This document shows positions 10,628 to 22,517 of a stretch of 64,000 bases of DNA, piece after piece (the stretch's first letter is position 1; each line of letters begins with the position of its first letter). The notes beneath the pieces were generated by a model. That model worked only from the letters and a program-made list of their open reading frames with translations, searched no databases and was not told the DNA's origin. Made by a program: the position numbers and the translations under genes. The stretch covers positions 31,153,229 to 31,217,228 of the forward strand of contig NC_031502.1 in NCBI RefSeq assembly GCF_000237925.1, read 5' to 3'. Source of the DNA: Schistosoma mansoni. Lineage: Eukaryota; Platyhelminthes; Trematoda; Strigeidida; Schistosomatidae.

Positions 10628-13480
10628 TCATAATAATATGTTATCCTTAGTCCTTAAGAATAAGTCAAGTTTTCTTTTGAAGGACTCCTGGGAAGTCGCT
10701 TGGACTAGCTCAGTCGGCAGCGAATTCCAGCACTTGACAACTCTAACGGGGTACAAATTGTGTCTTCAGTCTGTTCTGCTATGTTGGGTCTCCAACTTCT
10801 GGGTGTTACTTCTTAGGTTAGTGTTGTGACTAAGCTTAAGAAGATGTTTAAGGGGATGACCAGAAGTATTAAGGATACTGTAAGTCATAAGAAAGTCACC
10901 TCTAAGACGCCTGTACTCTAACGGGTAAAGGTTAAGTGATTGGAGGCGCTCTTTGTAATGTTTGAATTTGAGTCCCCGAACTGATTTCGTTGCTCGACGT
11001 TGGATACTTTCCAGAGTGTCCTTATCCTTTTAGAGGGAGGGAGGAAATACTATGTTTCCGTACTCTAACTGGGGGCGAATAAAACTATTGAAGATTATGT
11101 GGATGGTTCTATCGTCAAACTGGCCAAAAATGCGCTTCAATGTTACCAGTGCAAGGTTTGCTTGAAAGGCGTTTTTGTCACAGTTCGCATACGACTTCAG
11201 GTCGTAGGGTACCAACACTCCTAAATCTTTTTCGAATCGTGATACTTTTAGAGAGGAGTTACCTAAGTTATAACTATAGTCTGCACCATGTCGCAGATGG
11301 ACTACTTTGCACTTTGAAGTGTTGAAGGTAAGTCCGTTGTCGTCTGCCCAACTTTGAAGTCGAGTCAGATCCTCCTGAAGTGCTAGTATATCCTTATGGT
11401 TACGTATCTCTCTCTCCAAAGTTTCACATCATCAGCAAAAAGCAATAAGTCAGATGAGACTTGTTGGGGAAGGTCGTTAATGTAGATCAAGAAGAGAAGA
11501 GGTTCTAGTATTGAGCCCTGGAGGACCCCACTAGGACATTCCATAGCCTGAGAGAGAGTGAAGTTAACCCTGACCTTGAAGTGTCAGTTTTCTAAATATG
11601 AAGAGAGCCAATCAATCAAAGGGGGTTTTATACCCAATCGTCTAAGCTTCTTGTAAAGACATACGTGGTTGGCCCTATCAAAAGCTTTTGAGAAGTCCAG
11701 GTAGATGACGTCAACCTTCCCCTTGCGATCAGGGATGGTTGTCCATCTATCCACCGCAGTCAGCAGGTTGGTCATACAAGAATGACCTTTTCTGAAACCA
11801 TGCTGTTGAGGTAAGAAGAACTTTGAGGATGTTAAGTATTCTAGTATACCATCGTATATCAGGGATTCCATAATTTTGGAAGGTATGGAGAGAAGGGCCA
11901 CTGGTCGGTAGCTTGAGGGTTCACTGCGTCGACCTCCTATGAAAATTGGTGTGATGTGGGCCAGCTTCCAAATTTCTGGTAGTTTGCCTCTGCTTAGAGA
12001 GTGTGCAAACATCACGCTAAGTGGTGTCACCAGGATTGAAGCTGCTTCCCTCAAAACAGTGGAATCAACCATATCCGGACTGGGAGAAGTGTCTTTTCTT
12101 AGGTGCTGCAGTTTACGGAGCACAAGGTCAGAACTCAGGTCCACTTCGGAAAGTCCTGTACAGGTGCAGGTGAAGCTTTCGTCAGTATCGTTGATGTGGG
12201 TCAGCTGAAATGTCTGAGAGTATTGTTCAGCCAAAAGGTTAGCGGCATCACCGTCGTTATTGATCGGGCCATTAGGACCAAGCAGTTGGGAAACTCCAGT
12301 TTTGCCTTGTCGAAGAGAAGCTGCGTAACTGAATAAGCTTTTCGGATTGGAGACGAATTTATCGATAAGCTTGGTCTGGAACTGAAGCCTGTCTTCTCTT
12401 ATTGCCTTTGAACATATGTTCCTTATGCGTTTATATTGCCTGTATGCGTCGTTATTGTCAGTTCGTTTATATTCGGCCTAACAGTGCCTTTTGCGGCTTA
12501 GCAAACGACGAGTGCGGTTCTTGATGATTGGAGGTTGCTTGTAGCTTTTTGGGACCATTTTAGGAACTGAATGCTCAGTAGCACATAAGATCGTGTGCAG
12601 TAAAAAATCCAAATGAGCATCCACTTCAAGTTGAGGGTGAACATCCCAATCCACCTGTTGTAGATAGTCCTGTAAAGCTAACACATTTAACCGTTTGAAG
12701 TTCCAGCGCTTGTTGCTAGTAGGATATCGTAGCTCCGTTTTGCTGACAAAGCTGAATGATAAGACGGCGTGATCACTTTTCCCCAGGGGAGCCAGGATTG
12801 AGAGGTCGTCAACTAGGAATTCTCCATTTGTGAATACCCAGTCTAAGCGCGACGGCGTCTGACTGTTTCTCCAACGAGTTGCCGACTTCACATTTTCGAA
12901 TAATCCCAGGTCGCCGATGAGGTTGAAGAACAGAGCTTCAATAGAGTTGTCACCTCCAATGTATGTATGTTCCACGAAGTTGATTCTGGGAAGATTGAAG
13001 TCCCCTAGAATCAGGATTTGAGAGAATCCGAGACGCGTAGAGCGAGTTAATCCTTCCAGCAGACGTTTGTCATACTCGATGTCGGCAGTGGGCTTCCTGT
13101 AAACGACCCCAACTAGGCACCTCGAGGTGGTAGACAATCTTACTGAGCACCATACTGACTCATCAAGATTGAGAAACTCTTGGCTGTGAAGTTGGTGCGT
13201 ATCCAGCCATGACCGTATGTATACTGCTACCACACACCCCATTCATGTTTTTCTGTCGTTGCGAAATAAAGACATCCCAGTTATTGCTAGCTCCTGGTCC
13301 GTAAACTGAGATGTTATCCAAGTTTCGGATATTCCTATCAGATGGGCATCATTATCGTTGCTAAGTTCACGTAGCTCACCCATTTTGTTTGGCAAGCTCG
13401 CGGCGTTTGTGTATAGGCAGTTTATGCCTTCAATTTGGAACGCGTGAGCTTCTTCCTGTTTGTCTATATGAGCCGTGCGC
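10628..13480 (-). pseudogene. CR1-like ORF2 (endonuclease-RT), inactivated
   Basis: The domains are in order. The endonuclease starts with NAASLPNKMGELREL and GISETWITSQ (about 13430-13320), then ILILGDFNLPRINF, then SRLDWVFTNG and a GKSDHAVLSF catalytic end. The reverse transcriptase has LLTAVDRWTT, then VIYLDFSKAFDRANH, and the catalytic LLLFADDVKLW. The C-terminal block near 10,740-10,650 reads VVKCWNSLPTELV. In-frame stops lie at 13245..13243 (TGA), 12480..12478 (TAG), 11586..11584 (TGA), 11032..11030 (TAA) and 10768..10766 (TGA). A GA-run near 11,408-11,416 carries a two-base gain that shifts frame right after the FADD motif. The copy cannot make a full protein. Confidence 0.88.
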
Positions 13481-13535
13481 GAGTGGACAGGTAGCCTACC
13501 TATACGATGTTTACCGAGTTGGTAGTCCCTGTCCT

Positions 13536-14936
13536 TTACACGTTTTTTTTATGATCAAGACAGTCCACGAGTGGAATTGTCAGCTCCAGCTTTCGTTTGT
13601 GCTTGATCCTGCTGTCATGGGGCCTATCCGGATGCATATGGATACCAGTTGGCAATCGACGTCTATTGGCACGAAATGCTTCCAGAGTTGCAGCCGCCGT
13701 GTGGGAGGAGGGGAAGGTTATCTTCAATAGCCGGGGCCTAGAGTCTCCGTCTCTCTTGGCTAGTCGCATTACCTGTTGGGTCAACATGTTCTTGAGTTTT
13801 AAGGAATTCTTAATGAATTTCCATTCCCGAATATCAGAGTTTGCTTGAGTTTGGTCCATATTTTCCGGCACACCTTGCACAATGTTATTTCGTCCACGGA
13901 AAAACGCCTCGCGAGATTCCTTAGGGATGTTCCGGATGAGATTTCGTTCAGAATACGGTATGTCGGGCAGTATTCTTACGTCCCCATCGGATTTCAGTAA
14001 GTGACTGGCTAGCAGGACGTCCTCTACATCGGAGGCATTCTTAAGTATAACACGAAGCAGCCTCGGGTGGCTTAGGTGGTTAGAGTCCTTCCCCCGAGTG
14101 AGCCGTGTGACGGTCAAAGGCTCTATTCTAGGGGGTTCAAGCCTCTTGTTTAATTCTCCCCAGAGCACCCTATCATTTTTGTCCTGCAAACTGAGAGGAA
14201 GGTCGGGGTTGTCAATAAGGTTCATGATTATGACAGAGTCGTCACGAACCGTAATTGATTTCCCAGGTTTTCCAGGGCGTCTAGGTTTGGGATCTTGTTG
14301 TTTGGATGTCGAAGCGCGTTTTCGATTCCTGGGCTCAGTGATGACCGGGCGGACAGTCTTGGGGGTAGATTGTGCGGCCAAAGCATCAACTGATTTCCGC
14401 ACGGTACTTGGGATGTTCAGTTTCGGCGGGGACGCTTGGGCCTTTTTACTCCTGTTAACGTGAGTCCAACCACCTACAGGATTTTTGGGAACCACTGTCT
14501 CATTCAAGGACTCCTCCCTGGGGGACCCAAGTTTACTGAGGGAATCGATGACAGTCGATGTTAAGATGGTGCTGAGTTTCAGCACATCATCACTCGTGCT
14601 GTTAACAGCACCGTCGATAACTGACCTGTCAATATCCTTTTTCTTGTTTGCCCTATGCGTTCCAGTTTTGTTACCCGTCATGATACCATCATTTACCAAA
14701 TTCTCAGACAACTTATCTCTCAGACCTGTTAGTAAAGTAATGATGGTACCCAACATAACTATGGTATCAGTATTGCAGGTAACACATACCCACCTACGAT
14801 CAGACTTGCTGAGTCTGCTATAGGCTGCTGCTGTTAGATCTGTACATGCTTCGTGGAACCAACCTTTGCAGTTGTCACATAGCATGCCAGATGTAACAGC
14901 GAAACGGAAACCAGGTCTTTTGCATGAATTTTTCAT
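13536..14936 (-). CDS. CR1-like ORF1 protein with PHD-like zinc finger
   Basis: The open frame extends upstream to 15134, but the first 66 codons there read like translated leader (hydrophobic, low-complexity). The ATG at 14936..14934 is preferred because it sits directly before the Cys-rich start MKNSCKRPGFRF. This gives 466 aa. Near residues 5-50 a Cys/His cluster (C, then CDNCKGWFHEAC, then WVCVTC) resembles the PHD-like finger seen in CR1 ORF1 proteins. The middle is basic and proline-rich; the C-terminal half resembles the conserved ORF1 block (RLLRVILKNASDVEDVLLA). ORF1 probably binds element RNA. It is open throughout, unlike ORF2. Confidence 0.72.
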   Translation of the reverse strand: MKNSCKRPGFRFAVTSGMLCDNCKGWFHEACTDLTAAAYSRLSKSDRRWVCVTCNTDTIVMLGTIITLLTGLRDKLSENLVNDGIMTGNKTGTHRANKKKDIDRSVIDGAVNSTSDDVLKLSTILTSTVIDSLSKLGSPREESLNETVVPKNPVGGWTHVNRSKKAQASPPKLNIPSTVRKSVDALAAQSTPKTVRPVITEPRNRKRASTSKQQDPKPRRPGKPGKSITVRDDSVIIMNLIDNPDLPLSLQDKNDRVLWGELNKRLEPPRIEPLTVTRLTRGKDSNHLSHPRLLRVILKNASDVEDVLLASHLLKSDGDVRILPDIPYSERNLIRNIPKESREAFFRGRNNIVQGVPENMDQTQANSDIREWKFIKNSLKLKNMLTQQVMRLAKRDGDSRPRLLKITFPSSHTAAATLEAFRANRRRLPTGIHMHPDRPHDSRIKHKRKLELTIPLVDCLDHKKNV

Positions 14937-15150
14937 GGCTAGTGATTTAGACTGTCTTAAAAATACAAGCAGTAAATTTAGGACCGTTAGAAAAAAACAC
15001 ACAGTAAACAAAAACTGGCGAAAATGTATAAAAACAGTTAACGATAAGCTAAAGCTAGTCTTTACGTGGAAATTATAAAAAAACCGATAGTGAGCTGAGG
15101 CAAAACCACAGTTAACTATTAAGTTGAAACACAAAAAAAGAAGTATTCTA

Positions 15151-18100
15151 CCGAACGTATAGTTCAGAATAGATTCCTTAGATCGGAAATGGTACTTTTG
15201 TTGCGTAAGAACAAAACAAAAGTTTGAGAAATGTAAATCACGTTAGGACTAAAATTCCCGTTCGAAAAGTGCGCGTTGATGGGAATGCTGTTGGAATAAT
15301 TCTCCGATGGGATGTGCATATATTCTCAGCCCAATCAGCATCTGCCCAGCTGCAACTGTTCAACTAAAAATACTGATCCAGTCAACCAATAAATCAATAA
15401 TTTTAAACCAACGTGTTGTTTATTTTACAATACGACTTCTTTAACAAGGTCAATGGACAGAACAATATATAACATTTCAAAGAGTAAATACAGACATATT
15501 ACTACAGTTTTATTTGGATAAAGAGCAGTCAGACTTACGTTGAAATGAAAGGCCGGAATAAAATATCAACACTTCCTCAAGAATGAATTCTACGGTTTAT
15601 CTCCTCATAAAGTGAAATATGCATTCAAGTCACATCGAAAAAGTGAATAGCAACCTCGAGTAGTGGTCGCGTCTACGCTCAGATGGTCAATGAATTTTTC
15701 ACACAATGTTGTAATTTCTGGTAAAAAATGGATTACACTGTGAAGTTATATCCACCATGTCAGATTATATTTACTTAGACACGCGAATGACATGGTCAGA
15801 TTATATACTATTAGAAAAGTCAATAGTAGACGGTCAGTGAAAAATGGTGAAAGGCCTAGGGCTAATTTTAGGTCTGGCAGTTGTCCGGTAAACCATTTAA
15901 TGATGTTAGATGAATGTATACTTTAGTTTCGATACAACATCGTTTGTACTTTTTGGTAAGATATATTGGCTTATAGTTTGTTTACAGAGTTTAAAGGCTT
16001 GATTATCTATATTCGGCCATTTCAAGTAACAATTCTTTGCAAATGAAACGATAATTAAGACACCTAGTTTGTTAGGTATATTGTTGGTCGTATAACTCAT
16101 TTTAGTCAATACAATAATCGCATTGGCAGCAACTAACGAGGCATATAAATTTAGCAATTGGAAATCCTTAATTATCTGTTTTCGTCAATGTCCTTAAGCG
16201 TGGAATTTAGAAAACGATCAGTGTGAAGCATTGTAGAGTATCTAGCTTCCGGAAGCTGAAGCTTAGAGCTTAGAATTTCCACAGTACAGAAGAAATTAAG
16301 GCGTGTGTTTGAAATACCTCATATTTGTTATATTCCCTCTCGTCCTAACATATAGCTAGTTCATTTAATCGAGAAGTTACACATAGGACAGTAGTGATTT
16401 GCACCCATAATGATAACTCAGCCGTTACTGAAAACGACAAACAAACTGTAGCAACTCCCAAATAGGTCTGCCTCAAATGAAAATAGTGATCCGACACAGT
16501 CCACTTACAAATATGATAGAAATATCTTGAATGCTGCTGTTGCTGCGCATCCTATATAGTGTTTAATTTGATAAAATGGTGATAAGTATGTTCGGTGGGC
16601 GTTTGTAGACTATGCATCTGGGTTTAACCGTATCTCAATATCACAAATATTATACATTTTCTCCACCATTAACTCTAACAGCTGGGTAGCCAACCGGCTG
16701 CTGTTGCTCCCCTGAGAAGGGCAATATACTGTTCTAAAAGAGAAGTACTCAACTTCTCAGATGCAACGTGCTGTGGATAGACATTGAAGTCCCATTTAAC
16801 TAGTATCAACGATATTTTATCAGATACCGAATCATTTAGTATAACTTACCGTGAAATGAGACGATAATACATTAGGATATATAAATAGAAAATATGTAAA
16901 ACTGTTCAACGGTGCAGTTAGCACATACCATTCATTGCACAGGTTCTTAGAGTTGACCTGATCTTTAGCTTATACACACGAGGCTGTTGTCAAACTACAG
17001 TCGCATTAAACTTGCTTTCCTTGAGGACATTTCATTAGTTTGTTTACTTATCTTACGTGCGTATGTACGTGAGCCTATCTATCTTCTTTTTTACGATTTA
17101 AAAACAGTCGTAGAAACCTACTGAAATATTGCTTGCTGATAATTCCATGTTGTTGATTAAAACCAATACTATTTACTGATGTAGGATGGACAGGGGTGTG
17201 CCCTCACAGTACTCCTGAATGATTACTGCGTTGTCAAAGCCATTTGATTATGGAACTACATATCGAAGACCTTAGTAACAGTACCTTCTCCAAAAGTTTT
17301 CAAAAGTAGACTGAGGCTACATTACAAATTACACAACTGTTTCCACTTTTTATAACTTACCTGTTTCACCACTTAGTTTTGGGAAACATAATGACGACTA
17401 CAGCTTAGAATTATCAATGTGAAAGTTGCAAATAAATACCTGATTTAGATGCTAATCTTATATTCTTTTATTGATTAAACTGTCCCTCAATGAATTTGTA
17501 AGTCTGATACTATTTTTGTTTGCCAAGTTAACTGTCGTAAGATGTTCATAGAATACGAGCTTCATGGCATCCAGTTCACTTGTAATAGGTGACGCTAAGA
17601 AGTAATATAGCAATCATTTATGTCCTTTTCATGAAGAACCTACAGACTCGGGTTCCTGTATACATTACCGAAGGAAACAAATCGTTGCGCCCTTAGACTT
17701 CTTACTACCTATTTCAACCATCATGGCGCGCCACGGTAGCTGGTAGAAGGAAATGAGTAATACATGTCCTAACGGTCTCCTCCGATAAAGATCCTGCCTT
17801 GATGGAGTGCTCTGCATCTAATCTCACAGTTGCTACCTAGAACATGCCATAATACGTGAGCAATGTCTAAGATGTAATACCAGTAAATTAAAAGAAAGGG
17901 ACACCACAACAATTACGCGTTTGCTTAGCTTCTAAATGAACATAGAGCGACAGTCCTTTCAAACCTGTCACAAACTCCACAATCGTCTTTACAGAAGATA
18001 AGTATGTATTCGCCAAATATTACACAAAGATTTTACTTTTTTAAAGTGGAACATAAAACACTTTAGAAGCTGGTGTAAAATGTTACCATACACCTTGTAC

Positions 18101-18426
18101 ATACTGTGCGGTTAGCCTTTGTAGAATAGGAATGTTAGCTTAGCAGGTGTGTTCACCAAGACTAAAATTTCAATTTGAAAAGAAGACCCAGACTCACTGT
18201 GTAAGAAATGGTGCGTTTCTTAGGGTAAATATTGTCAAAAACAGCAGTATTCCAGGATGTAATTACAAATGAAAAGGTATAGATGTTATCTAAATGTAAA
18301 ATTCGAACTGAGTAAAGCTGAAATCTACCGGCTGCCACATATTACAGTAACCTCAAAGCACTTGTTTGCTTCACTACCAATAGACTCCCAGAACAAAACA
18401 ATGTTGACGACTGAAACCTGAGACTT
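15151..18426. other. Gene-free stretch
   Basis: About 3.3 kb without a convincing coding region. The 83-aa open frame at 15906-16157 (-) lacks recognisable motifs. No RNA gene or clear repeat was seen. Confidence 0.4.
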
Positions 18427-18558
18427 CTGTCATATGTTTTTTTGGCGAGACTAAATTATACTGCCGACCTTTGAACGAATCTTAAATGACCTTGAGAAAT
18501 ATTAGCCAATCAGAAGATAGTGAGTATACAGCGAAATATATAATACAAAACTCAAAAA

Positions 18559-18765
18559 TTAAAGGGGATACCATTCTTTTACATGACTCAAAAACTTCTC
18601 AAGGTCAGATATAGGTTCAGAAGTTCTAAAATCATAGTGCATACGGTACAGGAACACATCCATATGGCTCAATAGTAGTCGACCTCTGAAACCATGATAA
18701 GGTCTCAAAAATTCTTTTAGCCTCAACCACATAGCTTCAATGTTGTTGGTATATTGGTATGGTTT
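18559..18765 (-). pseudogene. Merlin/IS1016-like transposase C-terminal fragment
   Basis: The minus-strand frame of about 65 codons contains YTNNIEAMWLRLKEFLRPYH, then RGRLLLSHMDVFLYR, and ends HVKEWYPL with a TAA at 18561..18559. The pattern HTN-x-IE-x-W-x-x-LK-x-x-LR, followed by a hydrophobic L-x-x-(H/Y)-(L/M)-D-x-F-x-(W/Y)-R block, is the end of the DDE domain in Merlin/IS1016 (IS1595-like) transposases. In that family the glutamate of the NNIE motif corresponds to the last catalytic acidic residue. Upstream DDE parts are missing; the reading frame enters telomere-like repeats instead. Confidence 0.7.
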
Positions 18766-18802
18766 ACGGTTTAGGGTTAGAGTTAAGGTTTAGGGTTAAG
18801 GA
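18764..18802 (+). repeat. Short interstitial telomere-like repeats
   Basis: The run GGTTTAGGGTTAGAGTTAAG continues with GTTTAGGGTTAAGG. It holds two perfect TTTAGGGTTA blocks and degenerate TTAGGG-like units. Schistosome telomeres are TTAGGG. The tract abuts the truncated transposase. Confidence 0.6.
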
Positions 18803-19200
18803 TGAGACTATAAATTATGGACGACCTTTGAGCGACGCTAGGGTGATCCTGAGAGTGTCAACATAATAACTAAGATCAAATGAGGGTATAAACCTATGTG
18901 AAGAATTCAAACTATGAATCACAGTTCATGGTTAAGGCTAGGAATTATACTTAGGGTTTTCATCACGAACTCACATCAGCTATAATGCCAAAACTCTATT
19001 TATCCAAATGGATAATTGAATTTCGCGCCAAAACCCTATGATCACTTCTCTTGTAGACGCTGAATTATCACGTCTTCCCTAAAATGCGCTGTAAACCGAT
19101 CGTACGCAAGCACCAAGTACCGAACTTAGCGCCGTGACCTTGAAAACCTGAGAAAGCTTCTGATTGGTTCGGCGGTATAGTTTAGTCTTGCCGCTTTTTT

Positions 19201-20400
19201 TTAAAAGGATGATTGTGGTTCATCTTAGATGAAGATTCTATGTGCCAGGTGACATATCGCTGGTGTACGATATTTCAAAAAACTATTTAAAACAAGACGG
19301 GTTATCATTTTATCCCATAAAAAACGTAAGAATATCTGAAAGGATGCTGTAAAATTCATTTTGAACGTTTCGTATGCGAAAATCCCTCCATGCATACATT
19401 CATAGCGTCTTAATGTTTTCTTTGTTTGTACATTTTTGTCAGTATTTTTGATGCCATTTTTGATTGTGGTGATTGATTTCATAATAGTTTTCTCAGCTTT
19501 TTCTGTTGCTTTCACTGGGTTTCTATATTTTTTCTTGAATTGTATCTAATTTGTTTTAATTGTTATTATTTTGGCAGCTGCCATATTGAGTGTTCGCTCT
19601 TTACTTTTATTCGCCAGTTATTCAGCAACCAAACCAATTGGAATTTAGGTTTGGATCTTACAGACGCATCGATCTGTGCAGTCGACCTATAAATAGTAGT
19701 AGCAGTAGTAGTAGTAGTTATAGAAACGGAGAGATGCACGTATCCCAAACAATTAACGCAAACATTTGGATCTTCACAAAAATTACAGTACTTCAAAGCA
19801 GAAAGACTAAATACTGCAGCGATACGATACAGCCAGCAGAAAAACACTGATCACTATTATTTACAAAGATTGTGAAAATGGTGATTACATCTTCGTTCTG
19901 ATTACTTGCCAGACCGACTTCCGAACTTATGAGTCACTTATAGGTTTACTTCTAATGAAGATAACCTTCGCAACGATTGTAAAAATGCCGCGGATATTCG
20001 TTCTCTGACAGCACTGTTGTCCATAACAGCCTTATGACCGAGAATCCAAATCTCAGTAGTATCAGAAGTCAGAGATTAAATGGTTCAAAGGTATTTTTGG
20101 TAAATTGTCGATATATCGAATGGTATATGGGGTAATCCTGTGAGTTGTTGTCAGGGGTGCGCAGCATCACATGTACTACACTCGTACAGATGGGCTACCG
20201 AAATCCTACAACTAGGATGTGTCCAGTAAATATAAATTAGGTTAGCATGAATATTAAAGACATACAAAAATATTTATTGTAAGGACTGAATTGGAGCCGT
20301 GCTGGAGAAGAAAGTAATATAAAAGTTGACATCGATTATCTAAACACTTGATCAGCCATATTGTTTAAAAACATGTATAATAGATCCTAAGACAGGTTGG
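19201..20400. other. Gene-free stretch with a trinucleotide run
   Basis: No gene was recognised. An imperfect (AGT)n tract at 19,692-19,719 produces a poly-Ser or poly-Thr run in chance open frames on both strands (19566-19850), which I do not treat as genes. Confidence 0.45.
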
Positions 20401-20436
20401 GTGTAGATATTGGTGGAGTGTTTTATCTAAACGCAT

Positions 20437-21137
20437 CTCATGTGTACGCCGACTGATTAAGTTTTGTAGGGGTTCAGGTTCCTAACCATACAATCTTTGG
20501 AGTTGGACATAAGACAACTGAGAAAATTCGCATTTCACATTTTACACAAAGAGTTCAGTAATAGTGAACGTAAGAATGATGTACCGGTAGACAAGTCTCA
20601 ACCTTTCATGCGTAGTCATTCTGCTCAACGCAACCCTATTCACATTAAATATTATTCTGTCTCCAGCCCTAATGCGTTCTTCAGAAGCGCTAAACATCAT
20701 ATTGCTGATGGTCACTATAAGATGAATGAATATAGACAATGGTATGACTTTCAAGTAAGATCCGGTGGATTAGAGAGTCACATTATTTTAAATTAACAAT
20801 TTTGTGATCAGGTCTATTATAATAGTAATAAAGATAAGTGTAGTTGTGCTGAATTTCGCCATAATGCCACAGGAGTTCAGATCCCTGACGAAAAACTTTT
20901 TAAACCTCCTGAGAGTCGAAGTGTGGCACCGTTAACTTGTTCAGTTATACTTTGTCGCTCGTCGACGTTCGCTGCATTAACGCTTGTTTCCTATTAGTCG
21001 AACTGTCCTTGAGTAATTCAGCTGTATCTGAAACCGAAACAATGCAAGAGAGTCATATTCCAGATATCGTGTGTCATCCATCGAGTAATACAATCGAAAA
21101 ACGTCGTGTCCACTCTGTGAAGGCATTTCGTAATTGA
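20437..21137 (+). pseudogene. Unidentified coding-like segment, broken
   Basis: An open frame at 20497-20796 (99 aa, polar and His/Asn-rich, containing YYSVSSPNAFFRSAKHH and HYKMNEYRQWYDF) ends at a TAA. The same frame then continues open for about 58 codons (containing KCSCAEFRHNATGVQIPDEK and LFKPPESRSVAP) to a TAG near 21,000. A different frame then runs 20937-21137 (ETMQESHIPDIVCHPSSN and EKRRVHSVKAF). Composition looks more protein-like than the surroundings, and motif words resembling GVQ(V/I)P occur twice (near 20,470 and 20,875). I do not recognise the family. It may be a decayed processed copy of a host gene or an uncharacterised element ORF. No splice structure was resolved. Confidence 0.3.
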
Positions 21138-21448
21138 TCGTGGTTCACAAGTGTTTGGAGCAGCCGATAATTCCGGCAAACTGTTGTCCACACTACATAA
21201 ACTCGACTCTATTTAATCCTTATAATTACATTTCCCGTGAAATAACTGTGAACGCTTGTCAAACCAACAATCAAGCCCAATTTATTTTTACGTTAGAAGA
21301 CTGACCACTGAGCGTTGGATGTCTTACCGAAACCATGGAGATGACAGATAGCTATTGCTGGTTGATCAGTCCTTAACATGGTTCGGACCCAGAAGCAGCC
21401 AGAAACAACATGGCAGAAGTCCACGAAGGCTGCCGGTTGAACTGAGAC

Positions 21449-21471
21449 ATATATATATATATATATATATA
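21449..21471. repeat. (AT)n microsatellite
   Basis: About 11 uninterrupted AT units. Confidence 0.9.
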
Positions 21472-22517
21472 ATACTTGATGTACAACCATTAGATAAACG
21501 CGGTCAGTGGTCAGAGATGTTTTACGAAATGTTTCAGAAAAGGTCACAAATGTTCAGGATTATCCATCATTTATATTCCTGTGAACCTTACGTTTCACTA
21601 TTCTATTATAAGTCACATCTCGTTCTGTGTTTTTGGACTTCGTCGCAAATCTCCATATTTTTTTATTGATATTATTACTGAGCTATTTTCATCGATTTTA
21701 GTGGTTTGGCTTGTTATTTCTACCACATTGTGCTAATACGGTGTGGCTATTTTGGTCAATGCACATCAGTAATATGCTCTAAATTGAATGTAACTGACTG
21801 ATACTCTAATGAGATACTTCATACCTAGAAGCAACTACAAGAGAGGTAATTGAAGGTAAAAGAATTATGTTAGTTTGCAAAATCATGAAAACGTTAATAT
21901 CGAAAAGGCTTAGGCGATAACCGAACGAACTGAGTTTCTGACAAAGTAGGGACGAGCTTGAGATTCACTTAATATCCGTTGACAATAAGCAGGGGATCTT
22001 ATGGTGAAAGACCCTATCTACTGAATAGGTAGAGGGAATTTTACTACTCGATATCAAACCTGTCTCTAGTAGTATCATTTTAAAGCAAATTTGCTAGAAG
22101 TTTCTACGTTTGGTGTTCGGGTGGCTTATTTTATAGAAAAATTTATTTATTATTAAGTTTTCTACAAACATGTTATTTGAATATTTGTTTGACTGACTAA
22201 AAGTGCTGTTATCACTTAGACGATCACGCACAACAATTTAAAAGAACGAACTATAACGTGGTCAAAACATTATTCTATCAGATGTTAGTCTCGACTAGTA
22301 GATTGTTTTAGCACTCATACTTGCATTGTTTCTCATTGTTGTTGATGACTTTTATTATTAGATGTCAATGCCTTCTATGCTCTCACCAAGTCGTTGGCTA
22401 ACATTTTCTCTTTCGTTTTTTCCAGATTCCCTACCACATTGCTCCTTAAACCCCCCCTAGCAAGCAAAGTACTTTAAGATTTGACGAAAACATATGAAAT
22501 AATAAACATCACAGAGT
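21472..22517. other. Region upstream of NME7
   Basis: AT-rich sequence with no gene recognised. The segment from about 22,430 to 22,517 would be the NME7 5' untranslated region. A TTTTTTCCAG acceptor-like site near 22,415-22,424 could mark a leader splice, but this is not supported further. Confidence 0.4.

Larger units (their letters stand above)
10490..15150 (-). mobile_element. CR1-like non-LTR retrotransposon, near full length
   Basis: The minus strand carries ORF1 (14936..13536) and then ORF2 (about 13480..10628) with endonuclease and reverse transcriptase. The layout matches the CR1 clade (schistosome SR1/Pido-like elements). Downstream of ORF2 the 3' region contains a short tandem repeat (GGTTCAAATGGTTCAAATGG on the plus strand near 10487-10508); CR1 3' ends often carry short repeats. 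The exact ends and target duplications were not resolved. Length suggests an almost complete insertion that has decayed only in ORF2. Confidence 0.85.
18435..19200 (-). mobile_element. Merlin-type DNA transposon remnant with inverted ends
   Basis: The left end (GGCGAGACTAAATTATACTG, from about 18445) and the reverse complement of the right end (GGCAAGACTAAACTATACCG, up to about 19194) form imperfect inverted repeats of about 26 bp. An additional left-end-like copy lies at 18,806-18,860 (GAGACTATAAATTATGG, then ACGACCTTTGAGCG), so the locus looks composite. Between the outer left end and that copy lies the C-terminal part of a transposase on the minus strand. T-runs flank both outer ends. The whole is a decayed element related to schistosome SmMERLIN. 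Confidence 0.65.

Noticed and set aside
13389-14823. Plus-strand open frames over the CR1-like ORF1
   Set aside because: They are antisense shadows of ORF1 and the ORF2 start, with no independent signal.
19566-19850. Overlapping open frames on both strands with Ser/Thr runs
   Set aside because: The runs come from an (AGT)n microsatellite, and neither frame has other recognisable content.
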